From positions 5,168,945 through 5,232,944 of the forward strand of contig NZ_CM001165.1 in assembly GCF_000213055.1 (NCBI RefSeq): a stretch of 64,000 nt of DNA. Direction: 5' to 3'. Position numbers and translations under genes: made by a program. Position 1 is the stretch's first letter. Every line of letters starts with the position of its first letter. The DNA is from Streptomyces sp. Tu6071. Lineage in GTDB: Bacteria > Actinomycetota > Actinomycetes > Streptomycetales > Streptomycetaceae. The notes under the pieces are model-generated. The model saw nothing but the letters and a program-made list of their open reading frames with translations, was not told where the DNA came from and made no database searches. Below are positions 45,675 through 53,844 of the stretch, piece by piece.

Positions 45675-46020
45675 GCGGGCGGGGCTCGCTCTGCGGGCCC
45701 CTCACCTCCTCCCGGCCTGCCGCCGCCGCGCCCCAGGGGGAGGCGTGGCGGACCTCCCCACCGTACGCACACACCCCCACCCGGACGAAACCCCCGGCCA
45801 CAAACCCTCGCGGAAACCGCACGTCTACGCGGCGTGCCCCGGGGTACACGGTGCTGCGGAACAGGGCGCGGCCCGGGGCCTGGGGAGACTCCGGGCCGCA
45901 GGGCTGCCCGAAACCGGACGAGGCGCGCCCTCAGCGGCGGCGGGCTCGCTGTAATGGCCGAGTAACGGCCCCTCCTTAGCGTGCGGACTCCCCCGTACCG
46001 TCTCCGGAGGAGCACCGCCG

Positions 46021-48570
46021 ATGCCTCTGCCCCGACCACCGCTGCGCGCCCGCGCCCTGTGGGCGGCAGCCGCCCTGTCCGCGACCGCCCTGCTCAGCGC
46101 CCCCCTTCCCGCCGTCGCCGCCGGGCCCACCGCCGCGCCCACGACGACGCTGGACCCCGCGCTCTCGCGCGCCTTCGCCAAGAGCGACGAGACGTCCTTC
46201 TTCGTCGTCCTCAAGGACCGGGCCGACCTGTCCGGCGCCCGCGGCAGGTCCTCGCACGCGGCCCGCGCCCAGAACGCCTTCGAGAAGCTGCGCGTCAAGG
46301 CCGACGCGACGCAGGCACCGCTGCGCGCGTACCTCGACAAGAGGAAGGTCGGGCACCAGGACTACTGGATCGCGAACACCGTCCAGGTCACCGGCGACAA
46401 AAAACTCGCCGCGACGCTGGCGGCCCGCTCCGATGTCGCCCAGGTCGTCCCCGACCACCACTACGCGCTCGACGACATCGAGACCTCCGACGCGCGCGTC
46501 ACCGCCTCCCGCACCGACGCCGACGCGGACACCCCCGAGTGGGGCGTCGCGGACATCGAGGCCGACAAGGTCTGGAAGCAGTACGAGGACCGCGGCGAGG
46601 GCATCGTCATCGCCAACGTCGACTCCGGCGTCCAGTACGACCACCCCGACCTCGTGGGCGCCTACCGCGGCAACAACGGCGACGGCTCCTTCACGCACGA
46701 CTACAACTGGTACGACGCGACCGGTCAGTGCGGCACGAGCGGCGTCCCCTGCGACAACAACGGGCACGGCACCCACACCATGGGCACCATGGTCGGCGCG
46801 AACGGCATCGGCGTCGCCCCCGGCGCCCGCTGGATCGCCGCCAAGGGCTGCGAGACCTCCTCGTGCTCCGACTCCTCGCTGCTGAAGGCCGGGCAGTGGA
46901 TTCTCGCCCCGACCGACCACAACGGGCAGAACCCGCGCCCCGACCTCGCGCCGGACATCGTCAACAACTCCTGGGGCGGCGACGACACGACGTTCTACCA
47001 GGACATCGTCGAGGCGTGGAACGCCGCCGGCATCTTCGAGGCGTTCGCGGCGGGCAACGACGGCGACGGCACCACCTGCTCCACCGCCCACGCCCCCGGC
47101 TCGCAGGCACCCGCCTACGGCATCGGCGCCTACGACTCCGGCGGCAAGATCGCCTCCTTCTCCGGCTTCGGCCCCTCCCTCGTCGACGGCTCCGCCAAGC
47201 CCGACCTCGCCGCGCCCGGCGTGGACGTCCGCTCCACGTGGCCCGGCTCCGCGTACAACACCGAGTCCGGTACGTCGATGGCGACGCCCCACGTGGCGGG
47301 CGCCGTGGCACTCCTGTGGTCGGCGGCCCCCTCGCTCGTCGGGGACATCGACGCGACCCGCGCGCTGCTCGCCGAGGGCGCCAGGGACGTGGACGACACC
47401 CACTGCGGCGGCACCGCCGCCCGCAACAACGTCTGGGGCGAGGGCAAGCTCGACATCCTCGCCTCCGTCGACAAGGCCCCGCACACCGCCGCCACCGTGA
47501 CCGGCACCGTGACGGACAAGGCCACGGGGGCCCCGCTCGCCGGCGTCACCGTCGAGGCCACGCGGGACGGCCACGCGGTCCGTTCGGTCACGACCGGCTC
47601 CGAGGGCACCTACCGCCTCTCGCTCGCCCCCGGCACGTACGACCTCACCGTCTCCGGCTACGGCTACGCGGACACCACCGCCTCCGGCCTCACGCTCGGC
47701 GAGAACCAGGACCTCGGCCGCGACTTCGCGCTCACCGCCGTCGCCGCGCACAAGGTCACGGGGACCGTCCGCGACGTCACGGGCAAGCCCCTCTCCGGCG
47801 CGCGCGTCTCCGTCGCCGGCACCCCCGTCCCGGCCGTCATCACCAACGCCAGGGGCGCGTACAAGCTCCCGGCCGTCGCCGAGGGCACGTACACGCTGAG
47901 CGTGCGGCCCGCCGCACCCGTGCTCTGCAACGGCGAGTCCGCCGACGCCGTCACCGTCGCCGCCGACCTGAAGCGGGACGTCCGCCTGCCCGCGCGCGCG
48001 GACGCCTTCGGCAACGCGTGCGCCCCGGCCGCGTACTCCTGGATCGACGGCACCAAGAAGGTGGCCCTGAGCGGCGACGAGGACGCCACGACGATCACGC
48101 TGCCCTTCCCCGTGAAGCTCTACGGCATCCCGTACTCCACCACCTCCGTCACCACCAACGGGATGCTCGACTTCCTCGCCCCCCGCGTCGGTGACTACGC
48201 CAACACCGATCTGCCGACCGCCCACAACCCCAACGGCTTCGTCGCCGCGCTCTGGGACGACCTCGTCCTCGACAAGAAGTCCTCCGTGAAGACGGCCACG
48301 ACCGGCAAGAAGGGCGCGCGCACCTTCGCCGTCGTGTGGACCGACGCCGCCTACGCCACCGGCACCACCGGGCGCGCGACCTTCGAGGTCCTCTTCGACG
48401 AGGCGAGCGGCGCTGTCACGACGCAGTACCGGACCGTCCCCGACCACGGCGCGAGCGCCACGGTCGGCCTCCAGAACCAGACGGGCAGCGACGCCCTCGC
48501 CTACTCCTACGACCAGCCCGTGCTCACGGACGGTTCCGCCGTCCGCTTCTCCCAGGGAGCCAAGGGATGA
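46021..48570 (+). CDS. Secreted S8 (subtilisin) peptidase
   Basis: 849 residues from ATG 46021 behind GGAGGAG. The signal peptide (ALWAAAALSATALLSAPLPA, VAA) and an inhibitor-type propeptide (FFVVLKDRADLS ... AQVVPDHHYALDD) precede the catalytic domain. The triad is D201 (NVDSGV), H249 (NGHGTH) and S419 (SGTSMATPH), with N in IVNNSWGG as oxyanion residue. Two carboxypeptidase-regulatory-like beta domains (residues ~495-660) follow, with VTGTVTDKATGAPLAGVTVE and VTGTVRDVTGKPLSGARVSV. A C-terminal domain contains SVTTNGMLDFLAP and AVVWTDAAYATG and could fold as a NIDO-like beta module. It overlaps the next gene by 4 bp. Confidence 0.93.
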   Translation: MPLPRPPLRARALWAAAALSATALLSAPLPAVAAGPTAAPTTTLDPALSRAFAKSDETSFFVVLKDRADLSGARGRSSHAARAQNAFEKLRVKADATQAPLRAYLDKRKVGHQDYWIANTVQVTGDKKLAATLAARSDVAQVVPDHHYALDDIETSDARVTASRTDADADTPEWGVADIEADKVWKQYEDRGEGIVIANVDSGVQYDHPDLVGAYRGNNGDGSFTHDYNWYDATGQCGTSGVPCDNNGHGTHTMGTMVGANGIGVAPGARWIAAKGCETSSCSDSSLLKAGQWILAPTDHNGQNPRPDLAPDIVNNSWGGDDTTFYQDIVEAWNAAGIFEAFAAGNDGDGTTCSTAHAPGSQAPAYGIGAYDSGGKIASFSGFGPSLVDGSAKPDLAAPGVDVRSTWPGSAYNTESGTSMATPHVAGAVALLWSAAPSLVGDIDATRALLAEGARDVDDTHCGGTAARNNVWGEGKLDILASVDKAPHTAATVTGTVTDKATGAPLAGVTVEATRDGHAVRSVTTGSEGTYRLSLAPGTYDLTVSGYGYADTTASGLTLGENQDLGRDFALTAVAAHKVTGTVRDVTGKPLSGARVSVAGTPVPAVITNARGAYKLPAVAEGTYTLSVRPAAPVLCNGESADAVTVAADLKRDVRLPARADAFGNACAPAAYSWIDGTKKVALSGDEDATTITLPFPVKLYGIPYSTTSVTTNGMLDFLAPRVGDYANTDLPTAHNPNGFVAALWDDLVLDKKSSVKTATTGKKGARTFAVVWTDAAYATGTTGRATFEVLFDEASGAVTTQYRTVPDHGASATVGLQNQTGSDALAYSYDQPVLTDGSAVRFSQGAKG

Positions 48571-51476
48571 CCCCCCATCACACCCGGCGGGCGCTGCGGC
48601 TCGCCTCCGCGCTGGCGGTCACCGGGCTCTGCGTGAGCCTGGCCCCGCAGGCGCTGGCCGATGACACGGCGGGCAGCGGCGCCATGAAGCTCAGCAGTGC
48701 CCAGGCCGACAAGCTCGCCGCGCACGCCGCACTGGACCCGTACGGTGACGGCGGCAAGGCACAGGAGCCCACGAAGCCGAAGGACACCACGGCCCCGAAG
48801 AGCGCGGGCAAGGACGCGAGAACGGACGCCGACGACGCGCCCGTCACCTTCACCGCCGCCTCCACGCTCGAAGGCGTACGCGGCATGGGCGCCACCGTGC
48901 CGGTCGGCAAGAACGGCGACTACTTCCTCCTCACCAGCCTCGGCACCGTGCAGCGCCGCGCCGCGGACGGCACCTCCGTCTGGGAGCGCACCAACTCCTC
49001 GCTCTACACGGACTGGAAGGTCACCCCGCAGCGCCCCTGGCAGACCGAGCCGTACCCGGCCCGCATCCTGATGGGCTACAACGCCGTCTCGCCCTTCACA
49101 CCCAGCTCCGACAGCGGCTACGCGACGGGCGACCTGACCGGTGACGGCACCGACGACCTGGTCTTCACCGCGAGCGTCGGAGTGGTCCCGTACCGCCCCT
49201 TCACCTCGCCCGGTTCGGCCCTGCCGAACGGCACCTTCGTCACGGTGGTCGACGGGAGGACCGGCGCCACGGTGTGGTCGAAGCTCTACGACTACGCCAC
49301 CCACGTGAAGATCGTCGATCGCACGCTGCTGGTCGCCGACTCCCCGCGTCAGAACATGAACGCCCCCGCGACCGACACGGCGAAGCTCACCGGCACCCGC
49401 TTCACGTACAAGGCCGGCGCCCTGACCCCGGCCGCCACGTGGACGTACGACACGGGCGAGACCGGCTCCGTGAGCTGGGGCGACCTCCAGGACCTCGGCA
49501 AGGGCCGGGTCGCCGTGTCCTGGGACCGTGCCAAGACCGAGACCAGCGGGGGCATCGGGCGCACCCTTCTCCTCTCCGCCGCTGACGGCTCCGTCACCTG
49601 GTCCACGGACAGCCTCCTGTACAGCCGTCAACTGCGTCTGGACAGCGCGCGCAAGCGGCTCGTCGCCGTCGAGCAGGCCGACCCGACGGATGGGGTGCGC
49701 TACGAGATCGCCGCCTACGACCTCAAGACGGGGCGGCGCGCAACCCTCGACAGCCGCGTCAACGTGCTGCCCACCGCCCTGACTGTCGGCGACCTCACTT
49801 CCCGCGAGGGCGCCGAGTACGCCGTCGCCGAGTCCTCGCTCGACGACAACCTGTACGTCAACGCGAGCACCGTGCGCGCGCTCGACGGCACGGACCCGCA
49901 CAAGGCGCTGTGGTCGTCCACCATCAAGCGCGACGCCGGGAACAACACCAACGGCGCGAGCTTCTGGCGCCTCCAGGTCGTCGACGGCACGCTCGTCACA
50001 GCCGCCCAGGACGACGAGAAGAACGGCGACGCCGAGAACATGGGTGGCGCCCGGTACGCGCGCCTCACCGTGTTCTCGGGCAAGGGTGCCGTCAAGTGGC
50101 AGGAGAAGGGCCTCGGCGCCTCGCCGATGTACCAGGACGTCTTCGACGACGCCGGGGGCGGCCACGTCCGCCTCGTCGATCAGAACGAGAACGTCCGCAC
50201 CTACCGCCTCGGCAACGGCAAGAAGGAGTCCCTGACGCCCCTGCGCGCCGACATCGCCTACGCCAAGGCGACCGACGTCAACAAGGACGGCGCCGACGAC
50301 GTCGTCATGGCAGGCTCCTCGAACGGCGTCTGGGCCTACTCGGGCCCCTCGCTCGCCACCGGCAAGCCCGAACAGCTCTGGCAGGCCACCGTCCCCGGCG
50401 CCGTGCACGACGTCGAGACCGGTGACGTCAACGGCGACGGCAGGCCCGAGATCGTAGTGGCCGCCGACAGCGCCGTCGTCGTCCTCAACGCCCGTACGGG
50501 CAGGACGCTTACCACGATCGACGGCGGCGGCGGGTTCGTGCGCTCCGTCCGGCTCACCGACCTCGACGGCGACGGCGTGCTCGACCTCCTCGTCCCGACC
50601 GGCACGCTCGACGCCTACGACGGCGCCGGGCACCGGCTCTGGACGTACGCCGCGCCCGGCAAGCCCGACGACCTCGTCTTCTCCGACCCCTCCACGGGCG
50701 AGGGACGGGTGTACGTCTCGTACTCCGCGCGCGGCTCGATCAACCTGCCCGACGCCGGGGCGCACGCGGTCGCGCTCAACGCGCGCACCGGCAAGGCGAA
50801 GTGGGACCTCGCGCCCGAGGCACCGGCCGCCTCCTCCGACGGGCTCATCCACGCCGCGCTCTCCTACCACGGCACCTTCGCCTCCCCGGACATCCCGTAC
50901 GCGAACGGCCACGCGGTCGTCTACCTCTGGGACATCCAGTCCCAGGCCGGAGTCGGCTCCACCGACGGCGTCAGCCCGCACCAGTACATGGAGATCCGCG
51001 ACGGCCGCACCGGCGAGGTCGTGCACGCCACGACCCTCGGCGGCCTGTGGACGCACAACGACTTCTTCACCGACGACGGCGTCCTCTACCAGGCGGGCAC
51101 GGCATCCTTCCGCGCCTTCCGCGGCGAGGGCACCGAGGACACCACCGTCTTCGCCGTCCCGCAGTCCTACGGCGCCGGCTTCGCCACCGGCCCCGGAGGC
51201 CGCAAGCTCCTGATCGGCGGGGTCGAGGGCGGCGTCTACGCCTGGAGCCCCGGCATCTTCGGCGCTCCGGACTCCTACGTGCCGAGCCTCGGCAGCGCCG
51301 GACTGACCGGGGGCCGCAACCAGCTCGCCGCCGACCTCGACGGCGACGGCTGCGTCGAAGTGCTCTCGCTCAACGGCGACGACTACGGCATGGACCGGAT
51401 CGCCGAGGACCTGGGCGGCCGGTACCTCGTCCAGGACAACGGCATCCACCAGGTCACCACGTACACTCTCTCCTGA
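48567..51476 (+). CDS. Secreted FG-GAP/VCBS beta-propeller protein
   Basis: 969 residues from ATG 48567 (ATGA overlap with the protease). A signal peptide (RLASALAVTGLCVSLAPQAL, ADD) and a charged ~70-residue linker precede at least two beta-propeller-like regions. FG-GAP calcium motifs appear at GDLTGDGTDDLVFT, DVNKDGADDVVMAG, DVNGDGRPEIVVAA, DLDGDGVLDLLVP and DLDGDGCVEVL. Several VDGRTGATVW-like PQQ/WD-type blades are present. Coupling to the peptidase suggests a secreted substrate, chaperone or surface partner. Function unknown. Confidence 0.88.
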   Translation: MTPHHTRRALRLASALAVTGLCVSLAPQALADDTAGSGAMKLSSAQADKLAAHAALDPYGDGGKAQEPTKPKDTTAPKSAGKDARTDADDAPVTFTAASTLEGVRGMGATVPVGKNGDYFLLTSLGTVQRRAADGTSVWERTNSSLYTDWKVTPQRPWQTEPYPARILMGYNAVSPFTPSSDSGYATGDLTGDGTDDLVFTASVGVVPYRPFTSPGSALPNGTFVTVVDGRTGATVWSKLYDYATHVKIVDRTLLVADSPRQNMNAPATDTAKLTGTRFTYKAGALTPAATWTYDTGETGSVSWGDLQDLGKGRVAVSWDRAKTETSGGIGRTLLLSAADGSVTWSTDSLLYSRQLRLDSARKRLVAVEQADPTDGVRYEIAAYDLKTGRRATLDSRVNVLPTALTVGDLTSREGAEYAVAESSLDDNLYVNASTVRALDGTDPHKALWSSTIKRDAGNNTNGASFWRLQVVDGTLVTAAQDDEKNGDAENMGGARYARLTVFSGKGAVKWQEKGLGASPMYQDVFDDAGGGHVRLVDQNENVRTYRLGNGKKESLTPLRADIAYAKATDVNKDGADDVVMAGSSNGVWAYSGPSLATGKPEQLWQATVPGAVHDVETGDVNGDGRPEIVVAADSAVVVLNARTGRTLTTIDGGGGFVRSVRLTDLDGDGVLDLLVPTGTLDAYDGAGHRLWTYAAPGKPDDLVFSDPSTGEGRVYVSYSARGSINLPDAGAHAVALNARTGKAKWDLAPEAPAASSDGLIHAALSYHGTFASPDIPYANGHAVVYLWDIQSQAGVGSTDGVSPHQYMEIRDGRTGEVVHATTLGGLWTHNDFFTDDGVLYQAGTASFRAFRGEGTEDTTVFAVPQSYGAGFATGPGGRKLLIGGVEGGVYAWSPGIFGAPDSYVPSLGSAGLTGGRNQLAADLDGDGCVEVLSLNGDDYGMDRIAEDLGGRYLVQDNGIHQVTTYTLS

Positions 51477-51488
51477 GCTGACGTCCTG

Positions 51489-51524
51489 CCCGCGGCCCCC
51501 CGGTCCCGACCGGGGGGCCGCGGG
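51489..51524 (+). terminator. Strong terminator hairpin of the peptidase operon
   Basis: Perfect 16-bp arms (51489-51504, CCCGCGGCCCCCCGGT, and 51509-51524) enclose a CCCG loop, 12 bp past the VCBS stop. Confidence 0.9.
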
Positions 51525-51767
51525 CGTTTCGCGGCTTCACGCGAGGATGTCCGCACGGTTCCTCGCGGGGGCGTCCGCACGATTCCTCGTGGAGGCGTCC
51601 GTACGGTTCCTCGCGAGCGGGGCGTCCCGTACGACCCCTCCCGCGGTCGGCCACGCAGCTCCTCGCGCGGTCGTCCGTACCGCCCCCGCGCGCGCACGTT
51701 CCGACGGCTCCGCGAAGAGATCACCTCCGCCGGGAACCTTCGGCCCGGTGCCGGACACGTACTGAGC

Positions 51768-52415
51768 ATGGAACTGAACGACGCTGGTCCCGCCGCCCCG
51801 GTCGGGGGGATATCCGACCGCGAGCTGTGGACGCGGGCCGTCGACGGCGACCGCGAGGCGTTCGGCCGGATCTTCGACCGGCACGGCAAGGCCGTCTACA
51901 ACTACGTGTTCCGGCGCACCGCCGACTGGTCCGAGGCCGAGGACCTCACCTCGACCGTCTTCCTGCACGCCTGGCGCCGCCGGGCCGAGACTGTCCTCGA
52001 CCGCGACTCGGCCCTTCCGTGGCTGCTGGGCATCGCGGACCGCCTGCTGTCGAACACCAGACGGCGCCTGAGACGGGCCGACGCCCTGCTGCGCCGGCTC
52101 GTCTCGCACGACGAACAGGTCGGCGACCACGCCGAGCGCGTCGCCCACCTCGTGGACGACGAGCGCCGCATGTCGGAGATCCACCGGGCCCTGGCCCGGC
52201 TGCCGCGCCACGAGCGCGAGGTCGTCGAGCTGTGCGTGTGGTCCGGCCTGGACCAGCGGGCAGCCGCGGCGGTGCTGCGCGTGGCGGTCGGGACGGTGAA
52301 GTCCCGGCTGCACCGGGCGCGGCGACGGCTCGGCGCCGATCTCATCAGCGTGGCCCGGGTCCCGGCGTCGGTCAGCTCCATGCACGCCGACCACTCGAAG
52401 GAGGACGCACGATGA
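51768..52415 (+). CDS. ECF-family RNA polymerase sigma factor
   Basis: A 215-residue protein from ATG 51768; no clear ribosome site precedes it. Region 2 has FGRIFDRHGKAVYNYVFRRT, DWSEAEDLTSTVFLHAWRRR; region 4 has HEREVVELCVWSGLDQRAAA, AVLRVAVGTVKSRLHRARRR. It overlaps the next gene as ATGA. It resembles the sigma factor at 39709 in layout and in the CVWSGLD motif, so the two are related. Confidence 0.92.
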   Translation: MELNDAGPAAPVGGISDRELWTRAVDGDREAFGRIFDRHGKAVYNYVFRRTADWSEAEDLTSTVFLHAWRRRAETVLDRDSALPWLLGIADRLLSNTRRRLRRADALLRRLVSHDEQVGDHAERVAHLVDDERRMSEIHRALARLPRHEREVVELCVWSGLDQRAAAAVLRVAVGTVKSRLHRARRRLGADLISVARVPASVSSMHADHSKEDAR

Positions 52416-53377
52416 ATGACATGCAGGGCATTCCCCCGGCGCCTCCCGATCGCGATCTGCCGAACCACCGGCGGATGCGGGAGGAGCTACTGATGAAGAT
52501 CACCGAACCGGGGGACAACGCCGCCTCGTCGCACCGCAGATGGATGGTGCCGCTCGGCGTCGCCGCCGGGGTGTCGGCGGTCAGCGTCGCCGCCGTGGCG
52601 GTCTTCGGCGCCGCGGGCGACACCGAGCCGCGCCCCACCGATCGCGCGCTGAGCGGTACGAGCCCGAGCGGCACCTCCCGGGGCGGCGACACCGCGCCCG
52701 GGGCCGCACCGGCCTCCCCGTCCGCGTCCCCGTCGGGTTCGCCGTCCGGTTCCGCGTCGGCCGGGACCGGCTCCGGGCCGTCGTCGAAGCGCTCGACGAC
52801 CGTCCCGGACACCAACGCGTTCAGGATCACCAAGACGGGGACGACCCCGATCGCGGCGGCGACCACCGCCAAGATCCTCGCCTCCTGCCTGGGACCGGAT
52901 GCCTCGCGCTTCCACTCCGTCGTCGCGCTCCGCACCCCCGCCGCCGGCGACACCACGGACGGCGTCGTCGTGGCCGTCGACTCGGCCGGTCAGTACGCGC
53001 AGTGCGCCGCGAAGGGCGAGAAGGGCAGCAGCCCGGACGTGCCGCCCACCTTCATCAACGACCGGCTGTGGGGCACCGGCCGGGTGATCTCGTACTTCGA
53101 CACCGTCCAGGAACCGACCGGAGACGGCCAGTTCCTCATCTCGGGCGCCGGGCACTACACGTCCGCTGTCGCCCGGGTCACCGTCAGCTACGGCGACAAG
53201 CCGACGGAGTACCCGGCCCGCATGGCGGGGGGCGCGTTCGTCTACGCGGCGACCCTTTCCCCCGACACGCCCCCCGACCGGCACTTCGCCGGTCCCGACG
53301 TCTACGTCCACGCCTACGACGCCTCGGGAAAGGAGGTCTACGACCAGGCGAAGGACCCAAAATTCACGAGCGACTGA
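52412..53377 (+). CDS. Membrane-anchored protein encoded with the ECF sigma factor
   Basis: A 321-residue protein from ATG 52412. A cytoplasmic ~45-residue N-terminus (DLPNHRRMREELLMKI) is followed by one membrane span (MVPLGVAAGVSAVSVAAVAV), a Ser/Gly/Pro-rich linker (~75-130) and a compact extracytoplasmic domain with FRITKTGTTPIAAATTAKIL, LGPDASRFHSVVAL and YVHAYDASGKEV. It occupies the position of a CU044_5270-like protein, but the outer domain differs. An anti-sigma or sensing role is inferred from the operon. Confidence 0.75.
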   Translation: MNDMQGIPPAPPDRDLPNHRRMREELLMKITEPGDNAASSHRRWMVPLGVAAGVSAVSVAAVAVFGAAGDTEPRPTDRALSGTSPSGTSRGGDTAPGAAPASPSASPSGSPSGSASAGTGSGPSSKRSTTVPDTNAFRITKTGTTPIAAATTAKILASCLGPDASRFHSVVALRTPAAGDTTDGVVVAVDSAGQYAQCAAKGEKGSSPDVPPTFINDRLWGTGRVISYFDTVQEPTGDGQFLISGAGHYTSAVARVTVSYGDKPTEYPARMAGGAFVYAATLSPDTPPDRHFAGPDVYVHAYDASGKEVYDQAKDPKFTSD

Positions 53378-53553
53378 GTCGCGGCGCCGAGCGGCCGTGG
53401 TGCGCCGCGAGAGCACGGGGCGGGCCCCGGCCCGGAGCCCCACGACCCGGCACGTACCACGACCGGCGAGCGGGACACCGCCTCCTACCGGGCCCGGGGG
53501 CGGGGTCGTGCCGGGTCCGGGGAGCGGGACGTACGGAGGGCGGCGGACGGGGC

Positions 53554-53625
53554 GGTACGGGGGGCCGGGAGCCGGACGGTACGGGAGGCCGGGAGCCCGA
53601 CGGGATGGGGGGCCGGGAGCCGGGC
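53554..53625. repeat. Three 24-bp tandem repeats before the BTAD regulator
   Basis: Units at 53554, 53578 and 53602 read like GGTACGGGGGGCCGGGAGCC followed by GGAC. Half-decayed copies flank them between 53,525 and 53,649. The gap (53,378-53,844) has no other recognised feature. Confidence 0.75.
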
Positions 53626-53844
53626 CGTGCGGGGGGACGGGCCGAACCGGGAAACGTGCCGTGCCGGGGGCCGGGGGTCCGGTCGCGCCCAGGCGCGGGG
53701 CACCGGGCGTACCGAGGTGCGTTGGACCGGCCGTACCGAAACCCGGGAGGCTGCCGTACCGACGCCCGGGAAGGGGGAGGCCGGCCGTGAACGGCGGTCT
53801 CCCGGCGCCTCGCTGACCGGGAGTCTCGATTACAGTGCGCCCTC

